Shown: one piece after another, positions 17,048-24,729 of the stretch
How positions within the stretch are numbered: position 1 is the stretch's first letter
Layout of the letters: each line of letters opens with the position of its first letter
Program-made: the position numbers and the translations under genes
Notes under the pieces: model-generated
Databases searched by the model: none
What the model was told of the DNA's origin: nothing
What the model saw: the letters and a program-made list of their open reading frames with translations, nothing else
NCBI GenBank assembly: GCA_002841115.1
Contig: PHEC01000068.1
Coordinates: 1 to 33,187 of the forward strand
DNA length: 33,187 nt
From: Alphaproteobacteria bacterium HGW-Alphaproteobacteria-6
GTDB lineage: Bacteria; Pseudomonadota; Alphaproteobacteria; Rhodobacterales; Rhodobacteraceae
Reading direction: 5' to 3'

Positions 17048-18208
17048 GCCCCGATCCGGTCCAGCGCCTCGGCCAGAACGCTGGCGGCCAGATCGCCGTT
17101 CTCGCGCGAAAACGGCATCGGCGGGCGCAGCTTCCGCCGCATCCGGCGCCGGCCGGCCCTCGCGCATCAGTTCCACCGCAAGGAACAGCCCGCGCCCGGT
17201 GACCCGGGCGATCAGCGGATGATCCAGCGACCGCAGGAGGCCCAGCATATGCGCGCCACTGTCCAGGGCCCGCGCCATCAGACCCTCCTGCTCGATCACC
17301 TCCAGAACCGCCATCGCCGCGGCACAGGACACCGGATTGCCGCCGAAGGTGTTGAAATAGCCGAACGATCCGCGAAAGGCCGCCATCACCTCGGGCCGCG
17401 CCACCACCGCGGCGACCGGATGACCATCGCCCATCGGCTTGCCGAGGCTCACCACATCGGGCGCGAAACCCAGCCAGTCATGGCCCCACCAATGGCTGCC
17501 CAGCCGCCCGAACCCCGGCTGCACCTCGTCGCACAGGATCAGCCCGCCGGCCCGGCGCACCAGCGCGACCGTGGCATCGAGAAACCCCGGCGCCACCTCC
17601 GGCAACCCCTCGTTGGCAAAGACCGGACACAGCATCAGCCCGGCAAACCCGTGCCCCGCCGCCTCCAGCTCGGCAATCGCCCGCGCGACATGGGCGGCAA
17701 AGGCCGCGCCGTCCGGCCGGTCCGGCGCCGGCACCAGCCGGACATGACCGGGATAGCCGCCGATCGGCGGACGGCGGGTCGACAGCCGCGCCACCGCGGC
17801 GGTATTGCCGTGATAGGTGTTGTCGGTGGCGATGATCCCGGTCCGCCCGGTCGCCGCCTCGGCCATGCGCAACGCGATGTCATTGGCCTCCGACCCGGTG
17901 CAGACCATGATCACCTGGCGCAGCCCGTGGCCGAAGCGCGCCACCAGCCGCTCGGCATAATCGAGAATCCCGCGGTGCAGATAGCGGCTATGGGTGTTCA
18001 GGACCCCGGCCTGCGCCGCGATCGCCTCCACCACCTTCGGGTGGCAATGCCCGACATGGGCGACGTTGTTGTAGCAATCAAGATAACGCCGCCCCGCCGC
18101 ATCCCAAAGCCAGACCCCCTCGCCGCGCACGATCTCGACCGGCTCGCCGTAGAAGGTCGGCACCCCGGGCCCCAGCAGCCGCACCCGGCGCGCGATCAGG
18201 TCACTCAT
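17044..18208 (-). pseudogene. Class-III aminotransferase of phospho-lyase type, with internal deletion and frameshift near the 3' end
   Basis: The first ~358 residues are a well-conserved PLP enzyme: 'YNNVAHVGHCHPKV', 'NTHSRYLH', 'CTGSEANDIALRMAE', 'LCDEVQPGFGR', PLP lysine 257 in 'SLGKPMGDGHP', 'GYFNTFGGNPVSCAAAMAV' and 'VTGRGLFLAVELMREG'. This matches ethanolamine-phosphate / phosphohydroxylysine phospho-lyases. After 'PAPDAAE' (about 17130-17140) the frame is lost. The proper C-terminus ('KLRPPMPFSRENGDLAAS...LDRIGA' and TGA at 17044-17046) is intact but in another frame, and roughly 25 residues usually found between ('helix plus ...NVL') are missing. As it stands, translation from 18208 runs on in the kinase frame to 16055, giving 717 residues. 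The domain missing residues and its native C-terminus may well be inactive. The start overlaps arfB by 8 bp. Confidence 0.8.
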
Positions 18209-18620
18209 CCTCCACCGGCCCCCGCAGCGCCTTGATCACGCCACGCCCGGCCTTGGCCGCCAGCCGGCGCCGCTGGCTGCCCAGGGTGGGGCGCGTCGCC
18301 ACCCGGCGCTTCGGCGCCACCAGCGCCGCGCGCACCAGTTCGGCCAGCCGCTCGCGCGCCATCTCGCGGTTGCGCGCCTGGCTGCGGGTCTCCTCGGCAC
18401 GGATCACGATCGCCCCGTCCTGGGTCCAGCGCCGCCCCGCCAGCCGCTTCAGCCGCGCCTTGACCGCCTCGCCCAGATGCGGGCTGCGCGCCGCCTCGAA
18501 GCGCAATTCGACCGCGGTCTCGACCTTGTTGACATTCTGCCCGCCCGGTCCCTGCGACCGGCTGAAACTCTCGCTCAACTCCCAGTCGGCAAGCACGATG
18601 GTATCGCTGATCCGCAACAT
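18201..18620 (-). CDS. arfB: Alternative ribosome-rescue factor / peptidyl-tRNA hydrolase ArfB
   Basis: A 139-residue protein with the class I release-factor motif 'SRSQGPGGQNVNKVETAV' (GGQ at 26-28), 'RFEAARSPHL', 'EETRSQARNREMARERL' and a basic tail 'KRRVATRPTLGSQRRRLAAK'. That is the size and layout of E. coli ArfB/YaeJ (140 residues). It frees ribosomes stalled on mRNAs without a stop codon: the tail enters the empty mRNA channel and GGQ hydrolyses peptidyl-tRNA. It lacks the codon-recognition domain of RF1/RF2. Its end overlaps the aminotransferase start by 8 bp. The start is the ATG at 18620. Confidence 0.95.
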   Translation of the reverse strand: MLRISDTIVLADWELSESFSRSQGPGGQNVNKVETAVELRFEAARSPHLGEAVKARLKRLAGRRWTQDGAIVIRAEETRSQARNREMARERLAELVRAALVAPKRRVATRPTLGSQRRRLAAKAGRGVIKALRGPVEDE

Positions 18621-18744
18621 GCCCCGACCATAGCCCCTCGCAGGGAAATCCGAAATCCGTCACCGTCTTCTGTTCGGAAATACCTCACGGGGGTTCGGGG
18701 GTGTGAAACCCCCGGCGCGGCCATCGCCGCCCCGCCCCGGGGCA

Positions 18745-18802
18745 TTGATTTCGCATCTTCGAGAAGCTCGAAACCGGTTCCGACTTTTGCGCGACCTGCT
18801 CT
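18745..18802. repeat. Dispersed palindromic repeat, copy 3 (partial)
   Basis: A 58 bp segment that matches the right part of copy 1 in the same orientation: TTGATTTCGCAT, then GAAACCGGTTCCGACTTTTG and GCGCGACCTGCTCT. The middle has diverged into its own short hairpin (CTTCGAGAAGCTCGAA) and the GGAGTGGGTCGC arm is missing. It lies just downstream of the candidate small-RNA terminator. Confidence 0.7.
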
Positions 18803-18807
18803 AACGG

Positions 18808-18834
18808 AAAGGGCCGCCCGATCCGGGGCGGCCC
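18808..18834 (-). terminator. Rho-independent terminator candidate
   Basis: Read on the minus strand, GGGCCGCCC and GGGCGGCCC form a perfect 9 bp stem around the six-base loop CGGATC, followed by TTTCC. It would end transcripts from the transporter gene or the small ORF upstream. The U-run is short, which is usual in GC-rich alphaproteobacteria. Confidence 0.65.
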
Positions 18835-18916
18835 TCCGAGTTCTTCGGAGATGGGCCAGTTAGGGTGCTGTTGCCAGCAAGGCCCAGTCAGGGTCCTGAA
18901 ACCTTCGGGTCTGCCC

Positions 18917-18973
18917 TCAGGCCGCATCCCTCCCGACTGTCCCGACACCTCTCTCCAACATCACTCTCGACAC
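18917..18973 (-). CDS. Candidate 18-residue small protein or leader peptide
   Basis: GTG at 18973 lies six bases after AAAGGAGGT, an almost ideal complement to the 16S 3' end and stronger than the Shine-Dalgarno of the genes around it. The frame reads 'MSRVMLERGVGTVGRDAA' to TGA (18917-18919). An alternative GTG at 18991 in the same frame gives 24 residues but would precede the Shine-Dalgarno. After the TGA the frame stays open for another 18 codons. Too short to judge by composition; supported only by the ribosome site and the terminator. Confidence 0.4.
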   Translation of the reverse strand: MSRVMLERGVGTVGRDAA

Positions 18974-19035
18974 TGGACCACCTCCTTTCACTGCGTTGCC
19001 GTTGATCAAAGGCTGCCACATATTTTGTGTTTGTC

Positions 19036-19057
19036 AAAAGGTTTTACGCAACCTTTT
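19036..19057 (-). terminator. Inverted repeat across the stop codon of the transporter gene
   Basis: AAAAGGTT and AACCTTTT form a perfect 8 bp inverted repeat around six bases that include the TAA stop of the gene (19044-19046). On the minus strand the stem ends in a TTTT run. It is AT-rich, so a weak terminator or 3'-end protecting hairpin is possible. The TTGACA at 19032-19037 overlaps it. Confidence 0.4.
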
Positions 19058-19682
19058 CTGTCAATCTTGAAACAATCATCCGGAATGGCACCAGCGCCAC
19101 CAGCGCCAGCGCCAGTTTCACCGCCCAGTCGGCCAGCGCCAGCGACTGCCACAAGGGCGCCACCGGCCCGACGCCCAGCACCGGCAGCGCCTCGTTCGCC
19201 CAGGCCACGTCGACCCCCGGCGCGATCATGCTCAGCCCGGCGGAAAAGGCGATGGTGAAGAAGATCGCGGTGTCCAGCGTCGCCCCGACCAGGGTCGAGA
19301 CCAGCGGCGCGCGCCACCAACGCGCGCGCCGCAGCCGGTCGAAGATCTGCACATCGACCATCTGCGCCACCAGAAAGGCGGTGCCCGAGCCGAGTGCTAT
19401 GCGCCAGCTTACCAGCAGGCCGAATTCGCCCTCGATCTGCGTGCCGAGAGCCGAGGCCGCGACCCCGACGACAAAGCCGGCCATGACCACGCGGCGCGCC
19501 GCGGCGGGGCCGTGGATCCGGTTGGTCAGATCGGTGACGAGGAAGGCGAAGGGATAGGTGAAGGCCCCCCAGGTCAGCCATTGGCCGAACAGGAACTGCA
19601 CCAGGATGTTCGAGGCCAGCACCACGGCGGCCATCGCAAGAATAGCCGGCACCAGCCGGGCGAATGTCGGGTTCGGGGTCAT
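19044..19682 (-). CDS. yhhQ: Queuosine precursor transporter (YhhQ/VUT family)
   Basis: A 212-residue inner-membrane protein with about six helices and the family signatures 'WGAFTYPFAFLVTDLTNRIHG', 'SWRIALGSGTAFLVAQMVDV' and 'RAPLVSTLVGATLDTAIFFTIAF', where the conserved Asp and Asn residues of YhhQ proteins sit. YhhQ of E. coli takes up the queuosine precursors preQ0 and preQ1 for tRNA modification. The start is the ATG at 19682 ('MTPNPTFARL'); the longer frame to 19784 is Pro/Arg-rich and not protein-like. It stands alone at the 3' end of the minus-strand series. I looked for a preQ1 aptamer in the 100 bp leader and saw none. Confidence 0.88.
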   Translation of the reverse strand: MTPNPTFARLVPAILAMAAVVLASNILVQFLFGQWLTWGAFTYPFAFLVTDLTNRIHGPAAARRVVMAGFVVGVAASALGTQIEGEFGLLVSWRIALGSGTAFLVAQMVDVQIFDRLRRARWWRAPLVSTLVGATLDTAIFFTIAFSAGLSMIAPGVDVAWANEALPVLGVGPVAPLWQSLALADWAVKLALALVALVPFRMIVSRLTEKVA

Positions 19683-19716
19683 GTCATGTCCGTTTTGACA
19701 AGGTGGCGGAGACTTG

Positions 19717-19739
19717 GCCCGCGGAGGATGTCCGCGGGC
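19717..19739. other. Perfect GC-rich hairpin between two minus-strand genes
   Basis: GCCCGCGGA and TCCGCGGGC form a perfect 9 bp stem with a five-base loop, in the spacer after the phytase-like gene (ends 19785) and before the transporter start (19682). There is no T-run on either side, so it is a poor intrinsic terminator; a processing or leader structure is as likely. Confidence 0.45.
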
Positions 19740-19784
19740 AGGCGCCGCATAGCCTGGCCCGACCGACCGGTCAAGCCGCAGCAC

Positions 19785-20657
19785 TCAATCCTCCACCCGG
19801 TATTCGACGATCTCGCTGCGCTGCAACGCCCGGAAATTGTCGTCGGCGATCATCGTCAGGCGAATCGCCCCGGCCGCGTCGCGCCAGACCGCGATCCCTT
19901 CAAGGTTGTCATGCCGCCCGGCGCGGGTCGCCAGCAGCACCTCGTCGGCCACCACCCGCTCGCCCGCCAGGGTGATGCGCCGCACCCGGCTCCTGAAGCC
20001 GATGAGGCCCCAGAAATCGCGCTCCAGCAGGTAAAGCCGCCCGTCGGGGCCAAAATCGGCACCGACCGGCCGCCAGACCCGGTCGCGGCCGAGATCGAAG
20101 GGCCGATCCCAGGCCCCGCCCCGATAGCGGTGGACCGCGATCACGCCGGCCCCCACCTCGGGAAAGGCCAGAAGTGCGCCATCCGGCGCCAGCGCCAGCG
20201 CCTCGATGCCGCCGTTCGGGGCAAGGTCGCGGAACGCGCGCGGCGCGACCAGGCCCCGGGCGGCAGCATCGCGCGACGGGTAGAAGGCGATCCGGTGCTC
20301 CAGTTCGAAGGACACGAAGAAGCCGCCGCCCGGCGCCCAGGTCAGCCCTTCGGCATCGTCGAGCGGGTCGCGCACCACCCGCCCGGCCGAATCGTGCAGC
20401 ATCACCGGCCGATCCGCCTCGATCGCGACGATCCGCCCGGCGCCGTCGCGCACCAGACGCCCGGCCAGGGTCGCCCCCGAATCCGACAGCGCCAGAAATC
20501 CGGCCCCGTCCGGCGTCACCTCAAGCCCGGAAAAGCCGCCGAAAATGGCGCCCTCGCCCTGCCAGTCGAACCGCCCGAGAAACTGCACCTCGCCCGCCGC
20601 CGCCGGCACCGCCAGCACCGCGGCGAGGGTCAGTCCGAGGCCAGGACCGCGGCGCAT
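19785..20657 (-). CDS. Secreted phytase-like / esterase-like domain protein (second paralog)
   Basis: A 290-residue exported protein: signal peptide '[17 protein letters not shown]' (residues ~5-21), then '[20 protein letters not shown]', '[20 protein letters not shown]', '[20 protein letters not shown]', '[10 protein letters not shown]', '[12 protein letters not shown]' and '[18 protein letters not shown]'. Every block has a counterpart in the gene at 12238-13131, so both belong to one phytase-like esterase family (PF13449 type). ATG at 20657 is chosen because the signal peptide follows; it overlaps the mepA end by 28 bp. It sits in a wall-metabolism and housekeeping series, not in the EPS unit, so the paralogs may have different substrates. 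Confidence 0.85.
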   Translation of the reverse strand: MRRGPGLGLTLAAVLAVPAAAGEVQFLGRFDWQGEGAIFGGFSGLEVTPDGAGFLALSDSGATLAGRLVRDGAGRIVAIEADRPVMLHDSAGRVVRDPLDDAEGLTWAPGGGFFVSFELEHRIAFYPSRDAAARGLVAPRAFRDLAPNGGIEALALAPDGALLAFPEVGAGVIAVHRYRGGAWDRPFDLGRDRVWRPVGADFGPDGRLYLLERDFWGLIGFRSRVRRITLAGERVVADEVLLATRAGRHDNLEGIAVWRDAAGAIRLTMIADDNFRALQRSEIVEYRVED

Positions 20658-21523
20658 CGGGCAGGCAGGTCGGCCATGGTGTAGTCGCGCGGCCCCCTCG
20701 GGCGGGGCTGTGCCGGGCGGTCCTTTGGCGGGTTGCGCAACTCGTCCAGATAGGTCGTCACCCACCAGTTGAGCGTCTCGTCGCAGCCGTCCCCGCCCTT
20801 CGACAACTCGGCCACGGTCGGGGTCTGGGTCTGACAATGGCGCGACCCTCTGGGGCATTTCAGCCGGACATGGAAATGGGTGTTGTGGCCGTAAAGTGGG
20901 CGGATCTTCTGCAACCAGCGCTTGTCGGCGCGCCGCGCGCCCTGACACATCGCGACCTTGACCGCGGCGGCGACAAAGATCCGCTCGACCCGCGGATCGG
21001 ACGCCGCCGCCTGCATCAGCCGCTGATGCGCCGGGGTCCAGTTGCCGTTGATTCTGGTCTGGTCCTCGGTGCGGACCGAGACCGAACTGATCGCCTCGCG
21101 CTCGGCCCGGTTCAGGGTCAGGCGCCTCGGCGGCAGCATCCAGATATCGGCATCCAGCCCGATCTGGTGGCTGGCATGGCCGCTGGTCATCGGCCCGCCG
21201 CGCGGCTGGCTCATGTCGCCGACATAGATCCCGGCCCAGCCGAGCCTTTGCGCCGCCGCCCCGAGATCGGCGATGAAGGCGATCAGCTCCGGCTGGCCCC
21301 AGTTGCGGTTGCGCGAGAGCCGCATCGCCTGCCAGCCCGGCCCGGTCTCGGGCAGTTGCACCATCCCGGCACCGCAGCCTTTCGCATAGCTGCCGATCGC
21401 CTCGGGCGGCTGGGCCGAGGCCTGCCGCCTGGCCCCGAAGAGCTGGTTGGCCAGGGGCTCTGCCGCCACCGGGGCGGCCAGCGCCAGGCACAGCCCGAAA
21501 AGTCCGGTGATGCGAATGATCAT
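20630..21523 (-). CDS. mepA: Penicillin-insensitive murein endopeptidase
   Basis: This 297-residue periplasmic LAS-type metallopeptidase cuts D-Ala-meso-DAP (and DAP-DAP) cross-links in peptidoglycan. It has a signal peptide ('[16 protein letters not shown]'), '[15 protein letters not shown]', the metal motif '[14 protein letters not shown]' (His119 and Asp126 probable ligands) and '[12 protein letters not shown]' with the further histidine ligand. Cysteines conserved in the family are present ('KGCGAG', 'AMCQGA', 'LKCPRG'). The start is the ATG at 21523, overlapping the stop of the MFS gene by 4 bp (ATGA), so coupled translation is likely. The frame beyond it runs into MFS coding DNA in another frame. 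Confidence 0.95.
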   Translation of the reverse strand: MIIRITGLFGLCLALAAPVAAEPLANQLFGARRQASAQPPEAIGSYAKGCGAGMVQLPETGPGWQAMRLSRNRNWGQPELIAFIADLGAAAQRLGWAGIYVGDMSQPRGGPMTSGHASHQIGLDADIWMLPPRRLTLNRAEREAISSVSVRTEDQTRINGNWTPAHQRLMQAAASDPRVERIFVAAAVKVAMCQGARRADKRWLQKIRPLYGHNTHFHVRLKCPRGSRHCQTQTPTVAELSKGGDGCDETLNWWVTTYLDELRNPPKDRPAQPRPRGPRDYTMADLPARCAAVLASD

Positions 21524-22887
21524 CCTTCCCGCTCTCCTTCCGCCCTGACCCGGATCATCAGCACCAGCCCGATGCCGAAAAGCACGATCAGGGGTGATAC
21601 CCCCCAGCGCTGGTTGCCGGTCAGCGCCGTCACCAGCGCGATCATCGCCGGCGCCAGAAAGGCGGTGGCCTTGCCCGACAGCGCGTAAAGCCCGAAGGCC
21701 TCGGTCGCGCGATCGGGCGAGGTATGGCGCACCATCATCGTCCGGCTCGATGCCTGAAGCGAGCCACCGGCGCCGCCGATCAGCGCACCGCAGAGATAGA
21801 AGATCCGGTCGGGCAGCGCCGAGCCTTCGGCAAAGCCGATGCCCCAGAGGCCGCCACGGGTCAGCCCGACGATGATCACGCAAACCGCGATCAGCACCAG
21901 GATCGAGACGACGATCACCGGCTTCGGCCCATAGGCCCGGTCGGCCCGCCCGCCGATCCAGCTTGCCACCATCGCCGCCACCGCGCCGATGATGCCGAAG
22001 ACGCCGATCTGCAGGATGCTCCAGCCCAGCACCCCGCCGGCATAGATGCCGCCAAAGCCGAACAGCCCGTTCAACGCGTCGCGGTATAGCATCGCCGAGC
22101 CGAGGTAGGCGGCAAGGCTTGGCCGGTGCAGCAGGCTGCGCAAAAGCCGCCTCAGATCACCCAGCGCCGCGCCGATATCAAGCCGCCGTCGCGCGACCTT
22201 CGGCTCGCGCACCCACAAAAAGAACGGCACCATGAAGACCGCATACCAGATCGCACTGAAGGGGCCGACCGCCCGCGTCCCCTCGCGCAACACCGGGTCA
22301 AGCCCGAAAAGCGGCGCGATCCCGATCAGCGTCCGCCCGCCCGCCCCGCTTTCGGCCAAGAGCGTCAGCATCAGGACCAGCGCCACCACCCCGCCAAGAT
22401 AGCCGAAGGCAAAGCCCGACCCCGATATGCCGCCGATCTCGTCATGGTTGCCGAGCGCGGGCAGCAGCGCATTGGTGAAGATCGTCGCGAATTCCATGCC
22501 GATCAGGCCGAGCCCGAAGAAGGCAACCGGCCAGAACAGCCCGCCCGCCTCCGGCAGCAGGAACCACAGCCCCCAGGCGCCGGCGACATAGCAGGCCGAG
22601 AAGAACCAGATCCAGACCATGCGCCGCCCGCTCTGGTCGGCGATCGCGCCGAGGATCGGGGCGAGGACGGCGATGAGGACGCCGGCGATGGTCAGCCCGG
22701 TGCCCCAATAGGCCTGCGCCGCCGCCCCGGCGGCCTCGGCGCCCATGCCGAGTGCTGCAAAATGCGCCCGCGCGACCTCGCCGAAATAGGGGGCGAAGAT
22801 GAAGGTCAGCAGCAGGGTGTTGTAAGGCTGGCTGGCCCAGTCGAAGAAATACCAGCCCCAGATCCGCTTGCGCGCCGATACCGCCAT
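21520..22887 (-). CDS. MFS transporter, UMF1 / Atg22-like family
   Basis: A 455-residue protein with about 12 transmembrane helices. It starts with '[20 protein letters not shown]', a hallmark of the UMF1 group of the major facilitator superfamily (related to yeast vacuolar amino-acid exporter Atg22). '[19 protein letters not shown]' is the helix 2-3 loop motif and '[20 protein letters not shown]' the later conserved segment. Substrates of bacterial UMF1 proteins are unknown; amino-acid efflux is a guess from Atg22. It is coupled to mepA by an ATGA overlap and begins 64 bp after truB. A link to recovery of wall fragments is possible from that coupling only. Confidence 0.9.
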   Translation of the reverse strand: MAVSARKRIWGWYFFDWASQPYNTLLLTFIFAPYFGEVARAHFAALGMGAEAAGAAAQAYWGTGLTIAGVLIAVLAPILGAIADQSGRRMVWIWFFSACYVAGAWGLWFLLPEAGGLFWPVAFFGLGLIGMEFATIFTNALLPALGNHDEIGGISGSGFAFGYLGGVVALVLMLTLLAESGAGGRTLIGIAPLFGLDPVLREGTRAVGPFSAIWYAVFMVPFFLWVREPKVARRRLDIGAALGDLRRLLRSLLHRPSLAAYLGSAMLYRDALNGLFGFGGIYAGGVLGWSILQIGVFGIIGAVAAMVASWIGGRADRAYGPKPVIVVSILVLIAVCVIIVGLTRGGLWGIGFAEGSALPDRIFYLCGALIGGAGGSLQASSRTMMVRHTSPDRATEAFGLYALSGKATAFLAPAMIALVTALTGNQRWGVSPLIVLFGIGLVLMIRVRAEGEREG

Positions 22888-22951
22888 GCCCCGCCTTTCG
22901 CCTTTCGGGCGATCAAGCCCGAAAAGCCACCCGCGTGCAAGACATGGCCGC

Positions 22952-23872
22952 TCAGCGTGCCGCCGGCGCGGGCAGGTTGAAGACCCGGGCCGGGTGCAAT
23001 TCCCCGGCGCGGTAGATGCCGACCGCCACCGCCCGGCCCTTGTCGCTGGCCCAGGCCGGTTCGCCGTATTCGACGCCTTCGGCGATCACCATGCCGGGGT
23101 TGCCGTTGCGCAGCCGTGCCGCGCCCTCGGGTGTCGCGCGGACCTCGGGCAGATCGGCCAGCCCGACCTCCAGCGGCAGCAGCAGTGCGTCGATCTCGGG
23201 GCTGCGCGCCAGTTCCTCGATCCGCGCCAGACTGACGCCATCCTTCGCCTCGAACGGCCCCGACCATTCGCGGCGCAGGACCGTGACATGGGCCAGACAG
23301 CCCAGTGCCCGGCCAAGGTCGCGGGCGATGGCGCGGACATAGCCGCCCTTGCCGCAGACCATCTCCAGTTCGGCGTGATCGGCGTCGGGCCGGCCGGTCA
23401 GATCAAGGCTCTCGACCCAGAGCGGGCGCGCGGCGAGATCCATCACCTCGCCCTCGCGGGCCAGGGCATAGGCGCGCTCGCCCTCGACCTTGACCGCCGA
23501 GAACTGCGGCGGCACCTGCATGATCTGGCCGCTGAGGGCCGGCAGCGCGGCGCGGATCGCATCGTCCGAGGGGCGCAGGTCCGAGGTGGCGATGACCGTG
23601 CCCTCGGCGTCGTCGGTATCGGTCGCGGCGCCGAAGCGGATGGTGAAGCGGTAGCATTTCAGCGCGTCGGTGATATAGGGCACGGTCTTGGTCGCCTCGC
23701 CCAGCGCCACCGCCAGAACCCCGGTCGCCTGCGGATCAAGCGTGCCGGCATGGCCGGCCTTCTTCGCATCGAAGGCCCAGCGCAGCTTGTTCACCACCGC
23801 GGTCGAGGTGATGCCCGCCGGCTTGTCGACCACCACCCAGCCCGACAGGTCGCGGCCCTTCTTGCGTGCCAT
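22952..23872 (-). CDS. truB: tRNA pseudouridine-55 synthase
   Basis: This 306-residue enzyme makes pseudouridine 55 in the T-loop of tRNAs. Signatures are '[17 protein letters not shown]', the catalytic Asp46 in '[14 protein letters not shown]', '[20 protein letters not shown]', '[21 protein letters not shown]' and '[16 protein letters not shown]', with a C-terminal PUA-like region ending '[16 protein letters not shown]'. Length is normal. In many bacteria truB follows rbfA directly; here a 768 bp glycosidase-domain gene lies between them. Start: ATG at 23872 ('[12 protein letters not shown]'). Confidence 0.97.
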   Translation of the reverse strand: MARKKGRDLSGWVVVDKPAGITSTAVVNKLRWAFDAKKAGHAGTLDPQATGVLAVALGEATKTVPYITDALKCYRFTIRFGAATDTDDAEGTVIATSDLRPSDDAIRAALPALSGQIMQVPPQFSAVKVEGERAYALAREGEVMDLAARPLWVESLDLTGRPDADHAELEMVCGKGGYVRAIARDLGRALGCLAHVTVLRREWSGPFEAKDGVSLARIEELARSPEIDALLLPLEVGLADLPEVRATPEGAARLRNGNPGMVIAEGVEYGEPAWASDKGRAVAVGIYRAGELHPARVFNLPAPAAR

Positions 23873-23961
23873 TTTCCCGTGTCCTTCCCGACGAAAGCCC
23901 GTCAGCTATCCAATGCGCCCGGCCGCGTCAATGCGCGCCGCCGCCGGGGCGCTCAGTCGGT

Positions 23962-24729
23962 TCAGTCGGGGCGCGCCACCAACCCGACCATCGGCCCCAT
24001 CGGAAAGCCGAAATCGTCGCGCCCGAGGTCCGGCGCGTAAAGCCGCGAGATCCGGCCATCGAGGTAAAGCGCATCGGGCGTGCCGAGCCGGTCGCGAAAC
24101 AGCCGGGCGAATTCGTGGAAGGTGACCGGCGCATCCGAGATCGCGAAGAACGCCCGTTGCCCATCGGCGCTGACCCCGACACCGTTGCGGATATGGCGCG
24201 AGGTGGCATCGGCCAGAAAGCGCGGATGCAGCGCCCCGCCGATCACCAGCATCGGCCCCGATTGGCTGGCATCACGGCAGGCCGGGGGGCTCGCGTCGAA
24301 TTCCAGGGTCTCGGTCACTGAAAAGCCGTCCTCGCGGATGCAGAAGACCCCGTTCGGGCGCATCCCGAAATTGCCCGGCCCGGCGGCGCGGACCAGGGGT
24401 GCGACCTCCCGCCCCGCTTCCAGATAAAGCCCGACCGGGCGGCGGTCGGGGTGATACATCCCGGCATTCATCGCGAAGAGAAGTGTCAGGCCCTGATCCG
24501 CGACCATGCCGCGCAGCCGATCGAAGGTGCCGAGCGGCGCGCCGTCCCTTGCTGTCAGGAAAAGCCGCAGGTCATCGCCGGCCGCGACCTCGCAGACGAC
24601 ATGGCCGCGCCCTTCGAAATCGAGCGCCCGGCAGGGCCCCCCGGCTGCCGCCGCCGGGGCGCCGCAGGCCAGCGCCAGTGCGAGGGCCAGCGCCCTAGGA
24701 CGGATCCCGGCCAAGGTCGTCATCCCCAT
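23962..24729 (-). CDS. Phosphodiester glycosidase (NAGPA/DUF2233) domain protein, exported
   Basis: A 255-residue protein with a signal peptide ('[18 protein letters not shown]') and a phosphodiester-glycosidase domain (PF09992 type): 'LLFAMNAGMYHPDRRPVGLY', 'GNFGMRPNGVFCIREDG', 'ASQSGPMLVIGGALHP', 'HIRNGVGVSADGQRAFFAIS', 'PDALYLDGRISRLYAPDLG'. The family contains the human uncovering enzyme that removes GlcNAc from mannose-6-phosphate; bacterial members are thought to cleave sugar phosphodiesters in envelope polymers. The start (ATG 24729 or 24723) overlaps the end of rbfA by about 30 bp, so translation is probably coupled. The target in this organism is unknown. Confidence 0.85.
   Translation of the reverse strand: MGMTTLAGIRPRALALALALACGAPAAAAGGPCRALDFEGRGHVVCEVAAGDDLRLFLTARDGAPLGTFDRLRGMVADQGLTLLFAMNAGMYHPDRRPVGLYLEAGREVAPLVRAAGPGNFGMRPNGVFCIREDGFSVTETLEFDASPPACRDASQSGPMLVIGGALHPRFLADATSRHIRNGVGVSADGQRAFFAISDAPVTFHEFARLFRDRLGTPDALYLDGRISRLYAPDLGRDDFGFPMGPMVGLVARPD

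Larger units (their letters stand above)
18808..19000 (-). ncRNA. Candidate structured small RNA or small-ORF transcript
   Basis: In the 423 bp spacer between arfB and the queuosine-precursor transporter, the minus strand holds in order: AAAGGAGGT (18980-18988), a short ORF, a hairpin with outer stem TGGGCC/GGCCCA (18852-18886) enclosing TGCTG-GCAA-CAGCA (18866-18879, GNRA tetraloop), a CTCCGA/TCGGAG hairpin (18834-18850) and the terminator. A TTGACA (19032-19037) stands upstream without a convincing -10. I match it to no named RNA family. It may be independent or a 3' extension of the transporter mRNA. Confidence 0.45.

Noticed and set aside
18685-18948. Minus-strand frame of 87 residues through the small-RNA candidate
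   Set aside because: It runs through the terminator and into repeat copy 3, and its start lacks a ribosome site; the 18-codon ORF is better placed.
19683-19784. preQ1 riboswitch before the queuosine-precursor transporter
   Set aside because: I looked for the preQ1 aptamer stem and its A-rich tail; only a plain GC-rich hairpin is present.
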